Assembly: GCA_049514215.1 (NCBI GenBank)
Contig: JBEKVI010000063.1
Location: forward strand, 18,232 to 82,231
Direction of reading: 5' to 3'
Origin: BOG-994 sp049514215
Lineage (GTDB): Bacteria > Pseudomonadota > Gammaproteobacteria > Burkholderiales > Burkholderiaceae_D
DNA: 64,000 bases
The first letter of the stretch is position 1. The number at the start of each line of letters is the position of its first letter. Shown one piece after another: positions 1 through 9,643 of this stretch. The notes under the pieces are model-generated. The model was not told the DNA's origin. It did no database searches and worked only from the letters and a program-made list of their open reading frames with translations. The position numbers were made by a program, and so were the translations under genes.

Positions 1-262
1 GAAAGGACCACAGGTACAGTTTCAGACTCTTCAGCTCGACGCAAAGGGTGTCGGGGATATAGTCAATCGAGAGTCGAGCAAAATCGGGCTGCCCCGTAAG
101 CGGACACAGGCAGGTAAATTCTTCCACCTGCATGTGGATGGTGTAGTCCCGCTCCGGATTGGGATTGGGAAACACGTCGAGATCGCGACGGGGCCGGGTT
201 TTGCCGGGCTGTGGGGCACGGGTGCCCAGATCAGGGATTAAGGGGTGTTTCTTCCGGGGCAT
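1..262 (-). CDS. queF: NADPH-dependent 7-cyano-7-deazaguanine reductase, 5' part only
   Basis: This gene runs off the left edge of the window, so only about 87 N-terminal residues are present. QueF reduces preQ0 to preQ1 in the queuosine tRNA-modification pathway. The reverse strand reads in one frame from an ATG at 262 through FPNPNPERDYTIHMQVEEF and then TCLCPLTGQPDF, which carries the family's nucleophilic cysteine region, and VELKSLKLYLWSF, which is typical of the short QueF type. An 18-20 residue leader rich in basic residues precedes the conserved part. It is divergent from smc. The catalytic Asp and the substrate Glu-His region lie outside or at the edge of the window and cannot be checked. 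Confidence 0.9.
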   Translation of the reverse strand, partial: MPRKKHPLIPDLGTRAPQPGKTRPRRDLDVFPNPNPERDYTIHMQVEEFTCLCPLTGQPDFARLSIDYIPDTLCVELKSLKLYLWSF

Positions 263-299
263 AAAGGCACAGTCAAGGGGGAGACAGAGTCAAAATGTT

Positions 300-305
300 A
301 TTATA
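300..305 (-). promoter_or_regulatory. candidate -10 element for queF
   Basis: The minus strand reads TATAAT here, 38 bases upstream of the queF ATG, in the divergent queF/smc gap. No good -35 hexamer is visible at 16-18 bases, so this is a weak call. Confidence 0.3.
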
Positions 306-407
306 CGGAGCCGTCTTAAACCGTCGTTCTGGCATCGCGAGACGGCGCCCTCATGCCACTCGGCGGGGCACCTTTCCCAACGGATTCCCTCTTTTTCCTG
401 TCCCGAC

Positions 408-3400
408 GTGCGTCTAACCCAGATCAAGCTATCCGGCTTTAAGTCCTTCGTCGATCCGACGCATTTTCAGATTCCCGGTCAACTGGTCGGTGTCGTGGGC
501 CCCAACGGATGCGGCAAGTCCAACATCATCGATGCCGCGCGCTGGGTCTTGGGTGAATCCAAAGCCTCGGAATTGCGCGGCGAATCGATGCAAGACGTCA
601 TCTTCAACGGCTCGGGCAATCGCAAACCCGCCGGACGGGCCAGCGTCGAACTGGTTTTCGACAACGCGGACGGGCGCGCCGGTGGCCAGTGGAGCGAATA
701 TGCCGAGATCGCCGTCAAACGGATCCTGACGCGAGACGGGACGTCCAACTACTACATCAATAATCAGGTCGTGCGAAGGCGCGACGTGCAAGACATCTTT
801 CTGGGCACCGGACTTGGACCACGGGCCTACGCCATCATTGGTCAGGGCATGATCACGCGGATCATCGAGGCCAAGCCCGAAGAGCTGCGCGTGTTTCTGG
901 AGGAGGCGGCAGGCGTCTCCAAATACAAGGAACGGCGTCGCGAAACGGAAAATCGCCTCTCGGACACCAGGGAGAATCTCACCCGGGTGGACGACATTCT
1001 GCGGGAACTGAGCGCCAATCTCGAAAAGCTCGAGGCCCAGGCGGTCGTGGCCCAAAAGTATCGCGACTTGCAGGCACAGCAGGACGAGTGCCAGCAGCTC
1101 TTGTGGATGCTGCGTTATAGCGATGCCAAGCAGGAACAGGAGCGCCATGGCCGCTCGATCGAAGAGGCCAAACTCGAACTGGAAGGCCGCACTGCGGATT
1201 TACGCCGCATCGAGGCGGAGCTCGAGACGACGCGTTCGGCGCACTACGCCGCAGGCGATGCGGTCCACGCAGTCCAGGGCGAGCTCTATGAGGCCAGCGC
1301 GAGCGTGAGCCAGCTTGAGGCGCAAATCAAATTCGTCGTGGAGGCCCGCGACCGGCTTCTGGCCCAGATTGGAAAGGTGACCGGTCAGAAAGAAAACTGG
1401 GCCATGCAGGCGGGTCCGCAACACGAGGAATTAGAAGCAAGCCGCGTGGCGCGTCTGAAGGCTCAGGAGGCGATCGCCCACGCGCGCAGCTCGCATGAGG
1501 AGCACGTGCGCGCATTTCCGAACCAGGAAGCGGCTGCGCGCGACGCGCAGGAGGCCGTCCAGGAGGAGCGCCATTCGGTCACGCGCGTCGAGCAGGCGCT
1601 GCAGGTCGAATCGGCTCATCAAACCAACGCGCAGCGCGAGCTGCAGAATATCGAAGCCCGGCGCGAGCGCTTGATTCAGGAACGTGCGGCTCTGGCCGCG
1701 CCCGAGTTCGAGCGCATCGATGCGTTGCGGACCGAACTGTCCGATGCGCAGCAGCGCCTCTCAAGCGTCGAGTCCGAGGTGACCACCGCACAGTCTTCGC
1801 TGCCCGAGCTGGAGAGCCAGCGTTTGGCGGCGCAGGAGCAACTGGGACGCGAGACCAGTCAGGCTGCCCATACCGCCGCCAGGCTTGCCGCGCTCCTGCA
1901 GCTCCAAGAGAGCGTTCAGACCCACGACAAACTCCAGCCCTGGCTCGACAAGCACGAGCTCGCGAAGCTGCCGCGTCTGTGGCAAAGACTGCACGTCGAG
2001 CCGGGATGGGAGACCGCTCTGGAGTCCGTGCTCAGAGAACGTATTGCAGCACTCGAAGTCAGCAAACTCGACTGGACGAGGGGGTTTTTCGCCGACGCGC
2101 CGCCGGCCAAGCTGGCTTTCTTTGGCGCTGCAGCGGTTTCCGATGCGCCTTTGGCAAGCGGTTCGGACTTGGTCACCCTCGGGTCCAAGTTGCAACTGGA
2201 CGATCCCGCACTCAGGGCCTTGCTTGAGGACTGGCTTGCCAACGTGTATCTGGCACAGGATCCCCAGGAGGCCCTCGAGCGTCGCGCGAGTCTGCCTTCG
2301 GGCGGCGTTTTTGTCGTGCGGGCAGGTCATCTTATCGGCCGCAATTCGGTTCGCTTCTACGCTTCGGACTCGGAACAGGCTGGGATGCTCGCCCGCCAGC
2401 AGGAAATCGATGCCTTGAAGAAGCAGTCCAGGGCCGAACAGTTACTCGCGGACGAAGCCCGCTCGCGCGCAATCCAGTGTGACGCCGCTTTTACCACCGC
2501 CGGAGCTCGCCTGGACAGCCTGCGGGCGAGCATGGGAGGCCTCACCCAAAAGGTCCACAAGACGCAACTCGAACTGCAGCGTCTGGAGCAGCAAAGCGCC
2601 CAAACCCAGGCGCGGGCCGGTCAGATCGAAGCCGAGCTTGTCGAACTCGATTCCCACCGTCAGACGGCGCTGCGGGCCCAGTCCGAATCCGAAAGCCGCT
2701 TTGAGGCCCTGGATGCGGAGCTGGCCGAAGTTCAGGCGCGTTTCGAAGACCGGCAACTCGTCTACGAGGCCGCAGCTCAGTCGCTCGCGGCGGCGCGCCT
2801 GGCCGGTCGCGACCTCGAACGCAAAGTCGATGAGAGTGAATTCCATGAGCGCAATATCGGGCAGCGCATCGCGGAACTGGAGCGCAGTATCGAGGTGGCG
2901 AACGTGGAATCGGAACGGCTTGCCGGTGAGCTTCTCCAGTTGCAGTCGGAACTTGCAGCGCTCACGGACGAGGCGGCCCAGGCGGGGCTCCAGGATGCGC
3001 TGGCCGCGCGCCTATTGAAGGAGCAGGCCCTGACGCGCGCGCGCACCGAGCTCGATGCGCTCGCCGCCCGCCTACGCGAGGCTGACGAGTCGCGACTTCG
3101 CGCCGAACGGGATCTCGAGCCCCTAAGAGGTCGCATTACGGATCTGCAGCTGAAGGAGCAGGCCTGTCGACTGAACCAGGAGCAGTTTTTAGAGCAGCTT
3201 GCCGAAGCCCGAGCCGATCTGGCAAGCCTTGAAGCGCGCCTCGTGTCCGGCGAGGGACCCAAGCTGCGTCCGGCAGCCCTCCAGGCGGATCTGACTCGCA
3301 TCCAGCAAGCCTTAACGGAGCTCGGCGCAGTGAATCTCGCAGCGCTCGAAGAACTGCAGGGCGCACGGGAGCGGCGCGCGTTTTTGGACGCGCAGTCCAA

Positions 3401-3953
3401 CGACCTCAAGGAAGCCATCGGCACGCTCGAGGATGCCATCCGGAAAATTGATCGCGAGACGCGCCACTTGCTGCAGGAGACCTTCGACGCCGTCAACCGG
3501 CACTTCGGCGAGCTCTTTCCGGCGCTTTTCGGTGGAGGGGAGGCCCGTCTTGTCATGACGGGCGAGGAAATCCTGGATGCCGGCGTGCAGGTCATGGCGC
3601 AACCGCCAGGAAAGAAGAACAGCACCATTCACCTTTTATCCGGAGGAGAGAAGGCGCTGACCGCAACGGCCCTGGTTTTTGGCATGTTCCAGCTCAATCC
3701 CGCACCGTTTTGCTTGCTCGACGAAGTCGATGCGCCGCTGGACGACGCCAATACCGAACGGTTTTGTGCGCTGGTGCGCAAGATGTCCGCTCAGACGCAA
3801 TTCCTGTTTATCTCGCATAACAAGATCGCGATGGAAATGGCCAACCAGCTCATCGGCGTCACCATGCAAGAACAAGGTGTCTCGCGCATCGTCGCCGTTG
3901 ACATGGATGCGGCGGTGAACCTCGTAAACGATCCGGTCGAGAGAGTGGCTTGA
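408..3953 (+). CDS. smc: chromosome partition protein SMC
   Basis: SMC is the ATPase of the bacterial condensin that, with ScpA and ScpB, compacts and segregates the chromosome. The protein of about 1181 residues has the N-terminal Walker A GPNGCGKS (about residues 31-38), two long coiled-coil arms rich in Glu, Ala, Arg and Gln, a hinge in the middle (around residues 520-660), and the C-terminal signature LSGGEKALTATALVF followed by Walker B CLLDEVDAPLDD. The frame is open back to 159, but the family begins with (M)RLTQIKLSGFKSF, which points to the GTG at 408; no strong ribosome binding site precedes it. zipA and ligA follow on the same strand, the usual betaproteobacterial order. Confidence 0.97.
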   Translation: MRLTQIKLSGFKSFVDPTHFQIPGQLVGVVGPNGCGKSNIIDAARWVLGESKASELRGESMQDVIFNGSGNRKPAGRASVELVFDNADGRAGGQWSEYAEIAVKRILTRDGTSNYYINNQVVRRRDVQDIFLGTGLGPRAYAIIGQGMITRIIEAKPEELRVFLEEAAGVSKYKERRRETENRLSDTRENLTRVDDILRELSANLEKLEAQAVVAQKYRDLQAQQDECQQLLWMLRYSDAKQEQERHGRSIEEAKLELEGRTADLRRIEAELETTRSAHYAAGDAVHAVQGELYEASASVSQLEAQIKFVVEARDRLLAQIGKVTGQKENWAMQAGPQHEELEASRVARLKAQEAIAHARSSHEEHVRAFPNQEAAARDAQEAVQEERHSVTRVEQALQVESAHQTNAQRELQNIEARRERLIQERAALAAPEFERIDALRTELSDAQQRLSSVESEVTTAQSSLPELESQRLAAQEQLGRETSQAAHTAARLAALLQLQESVQTHDKLQPWLDKHELAKLPRLWQRLHVEPGWETALESVLRERIAALEVSKLDWTRGFFADAPPAKLAFFGAAAVSDAPLASGSDLVTLGSKLQLDDPALRALLEDWLANVYLAQDPQEALERRASLPSGGVFVVRAGHLIGRNSVRFYASDSEQAGMLARQQEIDALKKQSRAEQLLADEARSRAIQCDAAFTTAGARLDSLRASMGGLTQKVHKTQLELQRLEQQSAQTQARAGQIEAELVELDSHRQTALRAQSESESRFEALDAELAEVQARFEDRQLVYEAAAQSLAAARLAGRDLERKVDESEFHERNIGQRIAELERSIEVANVESERLAGELLQLQSELAALTDEAAQAGLQDALAARLLKEQALTRARTELDALAARLREADESRLRAERDLEPLRGRITDLQLKEQACRLNQEQFLEQLAEARADLASLEARLVSGEGPKLRPAALQADLTRIQQALTELGAVNLAALEELQGARERRAFLDAQSNDLKEAIGTLEDAIRKIDRETRHLLQETFDAVNRHFGELFPALFGGGEARLVMTGEEILDAGVQVMAQPPGKKNSTIHLLSGGEKALTATALVFGMFQLNPAPFCLLDEVDAPLDDANTERFCALVRKMSAQTQFLFISHNKIAMEMANQLIGVTMQEQGVSRIVAVDMDAAVNLVNDPVERVA

Positions 3954-4017
3954 ACCCCCAGATTCTCCCATCAGGCATGCCGGACTCGGGATCGAACCCC
4001 CGCTCCAGGAGTCCGCA

Positions 4018-5145
4018 TTGAGTCCCATGCGCCTAGGGCTCATCGCGCTGGGCGCGCTTTTCGTTTTGGCGGTCTGGCTTTTCAACAAGTTGCAGGAACG
4101 ACGCCTGAGGCGCTCTATAGAGGGACCTTTTGTCCAATCCCGGCGCGATGTTCTTTTTGAGCGTGGCTCAGGCGATCTCAAATCCGAGTCGCAGTCGCCG
4201 TCTTCGCCAGGTCCGAACTCGCGTGGCCACGAAGATCGTGCCGAACCGAGCTTTCGCGCGGTCGATGAAATCGCCGCGTCGCCGGCACCAGAGGGCGTTT
4301 TGGAGCCGCTTTCCGAGCCTCTGACTGAGACCGACCCCGTCGAGCTCGACGAAGCGATCCATGCGCTCATTCCCCTTGCAGTCGAGCAGCCGGTCTCGGC
4401 GGATCGGGTGCTCGCGAGTTTGCAGGGGTTTCGTCACGCCGGTCGCCAAAATGTGCAGCTCCTGGGAGGGCGGGAAGGGGCCTGGTATCCCTTGCGCCCG
4501 CTCGAGCGTTTCGACCGACTTCTGGTCGCCATCCAGTTGGCCAATCGAAGCGGGCCGTTAAACGAAGTCGAGTTCTCGGAATTCGTGACCCGGCTTGAAA
4601 GCGCGGCCGAGCAGATTCCGGCGACCTGCCATGCACCCGACATGATCGAGACGGTGGCTCGCGCCCGCAGTCTGGATGCCTGCTGCGCGCCGCTGGATTC
4701 GCAAATCGGACTCACGCTGGCCAACCCCCAGGGGATTTGGTCGGGCGAACTCGTGGCTCGCGAGGCGGAAGCACTTGGGATGGTATTGCGAAGCGACGGT
4801 CGTTTTCACGCCCTAAGCGAAGAGGGTCTGACTTTGTTCGTGCTGCAAAACGCCGATGGTCCTGCGTTTCGCATCGACACGCTCGAGCGGGTCTCGACCT
4901 CGCGCGTGACCTTCCTGTTGGATCTTCCGCGCGCGCCTTATGAGCTCGCGCCGTATCCGCGTATGATCGAAGCAGCCCAAGCGATGGCGCAGCGACTGTC
5001 CGCCATCATCGTCGACGACCAGCTCAAGACCCTGACGCCGTCGATGCTCGAGGCGATCGGCCGGCAAATCGAACCGGTTTACGCGCAACTGGCCAACGCA
5101 GGTCTTGCGGCCGGGTCGCCGCGGGCGCTGACCCTCTTCAGTTAG
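4018..5145 (+). CDS. zipA: cell division protein ZipA homologue
   Basis: ZipA anchors FtsZ to the inner membrane during assembly of the division ring. The 375-residue protein begins with one hydrophobic segment (about residues 6-21, LGLIALGALFVLAVWLF) followed by basic residues, then a variable low-complexity linker rich in Ser, Glu and Pro, and a C-terminal domain from about residue 210 that matches the FtsZ-binding ZipA_C fold by pattern. A TTG at 4018 has AGGAG six bases upstream; the ATG at 4027 in the same frame is the alternative. Its place between smc and ligA supports the call, since ZipA sequences are weakly conserved outside the C-terminal domain. Confidence 0.85.
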   Translation: MSPMRLGLIALGALFVLAVWLFNKLQERRLRRSIEGPFVQSRRDVLFERGSGDLKSESQSPSSPGPNSRGHEDRAEPSFRAVDEIAASPAPEGVLEPLSEPLTETDPVELDEAIHALIPLAVEQPVSADRVLASLQGFRHAGRQNVQLLGGREGAWYPLRPLERFDRLLVAIQLANRSGPLNEVEFSEFVTRLESAAEQIPATCHAPDMIETVARARSLDACCAPLDSQIGLTLANPQGIWSGELVAREAEALGMVLRSDGRFHALSEEGLTLFVLQNADGPAFRIDTLERVSTSRVTFLLDLPRAPYELAPYPRMIEAAQAMAQRLSAIIVDDQLKTLTPSMLEAIGRQIEPVYAQLANAGLAAGSPRALTLFS

Positions 5146-5161
5146 GCGTGGGGTGAGCGCG

Positions 5162-7261
5162 ATGCACAAGCAGCCCCCACGCCCGCAGCCCGATGCCGAG
5201 AGCGCCGTGCGCGCGCTGCGCGAACAGATCGAGGCACATAACTACGACTATTACGTGAAGGATGCGCCCAAGATCTCCGATGCGGAGTTCGATCAGCTCT
5301 TTGGCCAGCTTCAAAAGCTCGAGGCGGAGCATCCCGAACTCATCACCGCTGACTCCCCTACACAGCGGGTGGGCGGTGCGCCCCGCTCGGACTTGCCCAA
5401 GGTCCGCCACGCCGTGCCGATGCTATCCCTGGGCAATGGGTTTCTGGAAAGCGATGTCACCGCCTTCGACCGACGGGTCACCGAAGCGCTCGGCGCACAC
5501 GAACCCGTGGAGTACGCAGCCGAGCTCAAGTTTGACGGCCTGGCGATCAATTTGCGCTACGAGCGGGGCCTCCTGGTCGAGGCCGCGACGCGCGGCGATG
5601 GCACGACGGGCGAAGAAGTCACCCCCAATGTGCGCACGATCTCGGTCGTTCCTTTGCGTCTGCGCGGAACCCATCCGCCCGCCATTCTTGAAGTGCGGGG
5701 TGAGGTCTTGATGTTCCACGCTGATTTTGAGTCTCTTAACGCGCGTCAGCGCGAGCGCGGTCAGGCCGAGTTCGTCAATCCCCGCAATGCGGCAGCAGGA
5801 AGCCTGCGCCAGCTCGATCCGAGCATCACGGCGAGTCGACCCCTGCGGTTTTTTGCCTATGGTGTCGGGGCGTTCGAACCGCACGACCCCAAAGGATCCT
5901 TGCCTCAAACGCATTCGGCGCTCTTGGACTGGTACGTGGATCTGGGCGTGCCCGTGTGTCGCGAGAGGGCCGTCGTGCGCGGTCCGGAAGGCCTGCTTGC
6001 GTTCTATCAGGAGATCGGGAAAAAGCGCGCCGCGCTGCCTTACGACATCGATGGCGTGGTCTACAAGGTCAACTCGATAGCCCTGCAGGAGCGTCTCGGA
6101 TTCGTGTCACGTGCGCCGCGTTTTGCGCTGGCGCATAAGTTTCCCGCCGAGGAGGCGGAGACGGTCTTGCAGGACATCGAGGTCCAGGTCGGCCGCACCG
6201 GTGCGATCACGCCGGTGGCGCGGCTAACGCCCGTGTTCGTGGGCGGCGTGACCGTCACCAATGCCAGTTTGCACAATGAGGAGGAGATTCGTCGCAAGGA
6301 TATCCGGGTCCACGACACGGTCGTCGTGCGCCGGGCTGGCGATGTCATTCCTCAGGTGGCCGCTGTGGTCTTGGCAAAACGGCCGGCCAACGCGCGCGAG
6401 TTCGTCATGCCGCTGCGCTGTCCGGTGTGCGATTCCGAAATCCTAAAACTCCCCGGGGAGGCGATCGCGCGGTGCACAGGTGGGCTCTTTTGCAGCGCAC
6501 AGCGCAAACAGGCCCTGCTGCATTTTGTGCAGAGACGGGCGCTGGATATCGAGGGCCTTGGCGAGAAACTCACCGATCAACTTGTCGATTTGGATCTGGT
6601 GAAAACGCCAGCCGATCTTTTTCGCTTGGACGTAACAACGCTGGCCGGCCTTGAGCGGATGGCCGAGAAATCGGCTGCCAATATCGTCGCTGCATTGGAA
6701 CGCGCCAAAGCGACCACGCTCGAGCGCTTCATTTTCGCCCTGGGGATTCGGCACGTCGGAGAGGCGACGGCCAAGGACCTCGCGCGCCATTTCTCCAACC
6801 TCGATGCCCTCATGAACGCATCTGAGGAGGAATTGCTCGAGGTGACCGACGTCGGTCCCGTGGTCGCGGTGTCGATTCGCCACTTCTTCGATGCCGGGCA
6901 TAATCGCGAAGTCATTGATGCGATTCGCAAGGCCGGCGTTCATTGGGTTGAAGGCACGGCCAGGGCCCGACGTGCCTTGGATCCGGCCCTGGCCGGCAAG
7001 ACCTTTGTGCTCACGGGCACGCTCGCGCAGAAGACCCGCGAGGAGGCCAAGGCCGAGATCGAGGCGGCCGGAGGCAAGGTGGCCGGGTCGGTTTCGCGCA
7101 AGACGGATTACGTCGTGGCCGGTATGGAAGCGGGCACAAAACTCGCTCGAGCCCAGGAGCTTGGTGTGAGCATTCTCGATGAGGCCGGATTCATCGCGCT
7201 TTTGCAGGGCAGACGTCCCGAACAATCGGTCGGATCGCAATCGGAGGGTGAAGAATCATGA
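5162..7261 (+). CDS. ligA: NAD-dependent DNA ligase LigA
   Basis: LigA seals nicks in duplex DNA using NAD, in replication and repair. The 699-residue length is slightly above the usual 670. Visible parts in order: the Ia domain with YDYYVKD, the adenylation motif ELKFDG with the nucleophilic Lys near residue 123, the OB-fold region, a four-cysteine zinc finger (CPVC...C...C, about residues 421-445), helix-hairpin-helix repeats, and a C-terminal BRCT domain starting at GKTFVLTGTL. The ATG at 5162 has GGGG eight bases upstream; an in-frame GTG at 5153 is the alternative. It shares an ATGA overlap with galU. Confidence 0.97.
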   Translation: MHKQPPRPQPDAESAVRALREQIEAHNYDYYVKDAPKISDAEFDQLFGQLQKLEAEHPELITADSPTQRVGGAPRSDLPKVRHAVPMLSLGNGFLESDVTAFDRRVTEALGAHEPVEYAAELKFDGLAINLRYERGLLVEAATRGDGTTGEEVTPNVRTISVVPLRLRGTHPPAILEVRGEVLMFHADFESLNARQRERGQAEFVNPRNAAAGSLRQLDPSITASRPLRFFAYGVGAFEPHDPKGSLPQTHSALLDWYVDLGVPVCRERAVVRGPEGLLAFYQEIGKKRAALPYDIDGVVYKVNSIALQERLGFVSRAPRFALAHKFPAEEAETVLQDIEVQVGRTGAITPVARLTPVFVGGVTVTNASLHNEEEIRRKDIRVHDTVVVRRAGDVIPQVAAVVLAKRPANAREFVMPLRCPVCDSEILKLPGEAIARCTGGLFCSAQRKQALLHFVQRRALDIEGLGEKLTDQLVDLDLVKTPADLFRLDVTTLAGLERMAEKSAANIVAALERAKATTLERFIFALGIRHVGEATAKDLARHFSNLDALMNASEEELLEVTDVGPVVAVSIRHFFDAGHNREVIDAIRKAGVHWVEGTARARRALDPALAGKTFVLTGTLAQKTREEAKAEIEAAGGKVAGSVSRKTDYVVAGMEAGTKLARAQELGVSILDEAGFIALLQGRRPEQSVGSQSEGEES

Positions 7262-8145
7262 AGGTTACCAAGGCGGTATTTCCCGTTGCAGGGCTGGGCA
7301 CGCGGTTTCTTCCGGCGACCAAGGCAAGCCCCAAGGAGATGATGCCCATCGTCGATAAGCCCCTCATCCAGTACGCTGTCGAGGAGGCCGCTGCCGCAGG
7401 GATCCGGGACATGGTCTTTATCACCGGCCGCAGCAAACGGGCGATCGAAGACCACTTTGACAAGGCCTACGAGCTGGAGTCAGAACTGGCCGCAAAGAAC
7501 AAGCAGGAGCTCCTTGAGATCGTGCGCAATACGGTCCCACGCGACGTCAATTGCATCTTCATCCGGCAAAACGAGGCCCTGGGCCTCGGCCATGCGGTGC
7601 TGTGCGCGCGGCCAGTGGTGGGTTTTGAGCCCTTTGCCGTCCTCCTGGCCGATGACCTCATGGATACCGACGACCAGACCGTGCCCGTCCTGCAGCAGAT
7701 GGCACGGATCTTCGCGACCAAGCAGGCGAGCCTGCTTGCGGTCCAAGACGTGCCTCTGCCCGAGACCCGTTCCTATGGAATCGTGGGCACGAATAAGGCC
7801 TCCAAGATCACGGGCAATGATCCCACCCTGGAAGAAGTCACGCACATGGTCGAAAAGCCGCTTCCGGAGGACGCCCCCTCGACCCTTGCGGTGGTGGGCC
7901 GATACATACTGACGCCCGGGGTCTTCGATTTTCTGTCCACCTTAAATCCCGGAACGGGTGCCGAGATCCAGCTGACCGACGGCATCTCCCGGCTTTTGGA
8001 AGATGAACCCGTGCTGGCCTATCGCTTTGCCGGGCGCCGGTACGACTGCGGCTCGAAGATTGGCTATCTTCAGGCCACCGTCGAACTCGGGCTTAAGCAC
8101 TCCGAGGTGGGCAAGCAGTTTTCCGACTACCTGGCACGGCGTTAG
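7258..8145 (+). CDS. galU: UTP-glucose-1-phosphate uridylyltransferase
   Basis: GalU makes UDP-glucose from UTP and glucose 1-phosphate, the precursor for surface polysaccharides and for galactose use. The 295-residue protein has the nucleotidyltransferase start AVFPVAGLGTRFLPATKASPK, the substrate region MMPIVDKPLIQYAVEEA and a conserved aspartate in LLADDLMD. Length and pattern fit bacterial GalU throughout. Its ATG overlaps the ligA stop by four bases, so translation is probably coupled. Confidence 0.97.
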   Translation: MKVTKAVFPVAGLGTRFLPATKASPKEMMPIVDKPLIQYAVEEAAAAGIRDMVFITGRSKRAIEDHFDKAYELESELAAKNKQELLEIVRNTVPRDVNCIFIRQNEALGLGHAVLCARPVVGFEPFAVLLADDLMDTDDQTVPVLQQMARIFATKQASLLAVQDVPLPETRSYGIVGTNKASKITGNDPTLEEVTHMVEKPLPEDAPSTLAVVGRYILTPGVFDFLSTLNPGTGAEIQLTDGISRLLEDEPVLAYRFAGRRYDCGSKIGYLQATVELGLKHSEVGKQFSDYLARR

Positions 8146-8153
8146 GAGGCTGC

Positions 8154-8909
8154 ATGCTCGCAATTGTCGGCGGAAGCGGACTGACCTCGTTTGCAGAGCT
8201 CGAGGTTCAGCGACGCGAGATTGTGCGAACTCCTTATGGAGAGCCTTCGGGTCCCGTCACGTTCGGACAGCTCGGTGGCCGTCCCATCGCTTTTCTGCCG
8301 CGCCATGGTTATGGTCATACCATCCCCCCGCATGACATCAACTATCGCGCCAACGTCTGGGCATTGCGCCAGTTGCGCGTCGAGGGGATCGTGGCGGTCG
8401 CTTCGGTGGGCGCAATTCGCCCCGATGTCCATCCCGGCCAGATCGTGATGCCCCATCAGATCATTGATTACACCTGGGGTCGTCCTTCAACCTATTTCGA
8501 CAATCCCGATATGCCGGTCACGCATATCGACTTTACGTTGCCGTTTGACGAAGGACTGCGCCAAAGGCTCAAGGCCGCAGCAGCTGCCGTGGCTGAACCT
8601 CTCGTCGACCAAGCCATCTATGCCTGCACCCAGGGTCCGCGGCTTGAGACCGCCGCCGAGATCGACCGGCTCGAGCGCGACGGTGCTGCGATCGTTGGCA
8701 TGACGCTCATGCCCGAGGCCGGACTTGCACGCGAGCTCGACATACCCTATGTCGGCATCGCGGTCGTGGTCAACCATGCGGCCGGCCGTGGCGATTCCAA
8801 GCTGGCGATCTCCACCACGGGCATCGGCAAGACGCTGGAACAGACCATTTCCCGCGTGCGTTCGCTCGTGATTGCGCTCGTGACTCAGGAACAGGGAGCC
8901 AAGCCATGA
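8154..8909 (+). CDS. methylthio-purine nucleoside phosphorylase, probably S-methyl-5'-thioinosine type
   Basis: This 251-residue protein belongs to the MTAP/PNP phosphorylase family. It has the phosphate-binding start IVGGSGL, the RHG and HDINYRAN motifs and the substrate segment GMTLMPEA. In enzymes that take methylthioadenosine, one or two aspartates contact the adenine in the segment after this. Here it reads VVVNHAAGR, with Asn where MTAP has Asp. By analogy with purine nucleoside phosphorylases and with the Pseudomonas methylthioinosine phosphorylase, this favours a 6-oxopurine substrate; that is inference. An AGGAGG-like site lies just upstream, and def overlaps its end by four bases. 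Confidence 0.85.
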   Translation: MLAIVGGSGLTSFAELEVQRREIVRTPYGEPSGPVTFGQLGGRPIAFLPRHGYGHTIPPHDINYRANVWALRQLRVEGIVAVASVGAIRPDVHPGQIVMPHQIIDYTWGRPSTYFDNPDMPVTHIDFTLPFDEGLRQRLKAAAAAVAEPLVDQAIYACTQGPRLETAAEIDRLERDGAAIVGMTLMPEAGLARELDIPYVGIAVVVNHAAGRGDSKLAISTTGIGKTLEQTISRVRSLVIALVTQEQGAKP

Positions 8910-9433
8910 TTCGGGAGATCCTGCGCATGGGCGATCCTCGCTTGCTGCGCGTTTCGCGGCCGGTTCTAGAGTTCGACACGCCCGAGTTGCACGCTCTCAT
9001 CGAGGACATGTTCGAGACCATGGCAGCCGCGCAAGGTGCCGGGCTTGCCGCACCGCAGATCGGCGTGGATGAACGCATCGTCATTTTTGGGTTTGGCAAC
9101 AATGAGCGCTATCCGCAGGCCGATCCGATTCCTCCGACCGTTCTCATCAATCCTGAACTGACTCCATTAACCGATGCGCTCGAGCCAGGTTGGGAGGGGT
9201 GTCTATCGGTTCCCGGAATGCGCGGCGTCGTGCCGCGCATTGCGCGATTGCGCTATCGCGGGTTTGATCCCTATGGTCAAGAATTTGAACGCGAGGTCGA
9301 GGGATTTCACGCACGCGTAGTGCAACATGAGGTCGATCATCTCGATGGGATCTTATACCCCATGCGCATCACCGATTTTCGAACGTTTGGATTTCTCAAG
9401 GAACTCGGCTTCGATCAAGACATTGATGATTAA
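8906..9433 (+). CDS. def: peptide deformylase
   Basis: Deformylase removes the formyl group from the first methionine of new proteins. All three metal-site motifs are present in 175 residues: GAGLAAPQIG (about 44-53), EGCLSVPG with the metal-binding Cys at about 99, and HEVDH (141-145). The ATGA overlap with the upstream phosphorylase indicates one transcript. It is not next to fmt here, as it is in many proteobacteria, so a second deformylase gene elsewhere is possible. Confidence 0.96.
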   Translation: MIREILRMGDPRLLRVSRPVLEFDTPELHALIEDMFETMAAAQGAGLAAPQIGVDERIVIFGFGNNERYPQADPIPPTVLINPELTPLTDALEPGWEGCLSVPGMRGVVPRIARLRYRGFDPYGQEFEREVEGFHARVVQHEVDHLDGILYPMRITDFRTFGFLKELGFDQDIDD

Positions 9434-9643
9434 GGGATTTACTGATCTTCTTGGTTCATCTTCGGTCGTTGCAATCGCATAGAAAGCGAGTATGGTTTCG
9501 GGTACCGAGACAATTCTCGCGAAATTAGAAGCGGGTATTGCCTAAAAGCAAGCACTGGCAGCCCATGTGCAAGGCAGACATCGCCTCGCGACTTCAACGC
9601 GGTAGCCCTCGGTCAAACGTTGCGTAAGTCGAGGATCCTACTT

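Noticed and set aside
31..219. 62-residue minus-strand frame at the left edge
   Set aside because: It is out of frame with queF, whose conserved residues lie in the neighbouring frame running off the edge.
2777..3628. 283-residue minus-strand frame inside smc
   Set aside because: Ser- and Arg-rich mirror of a coiled coil.
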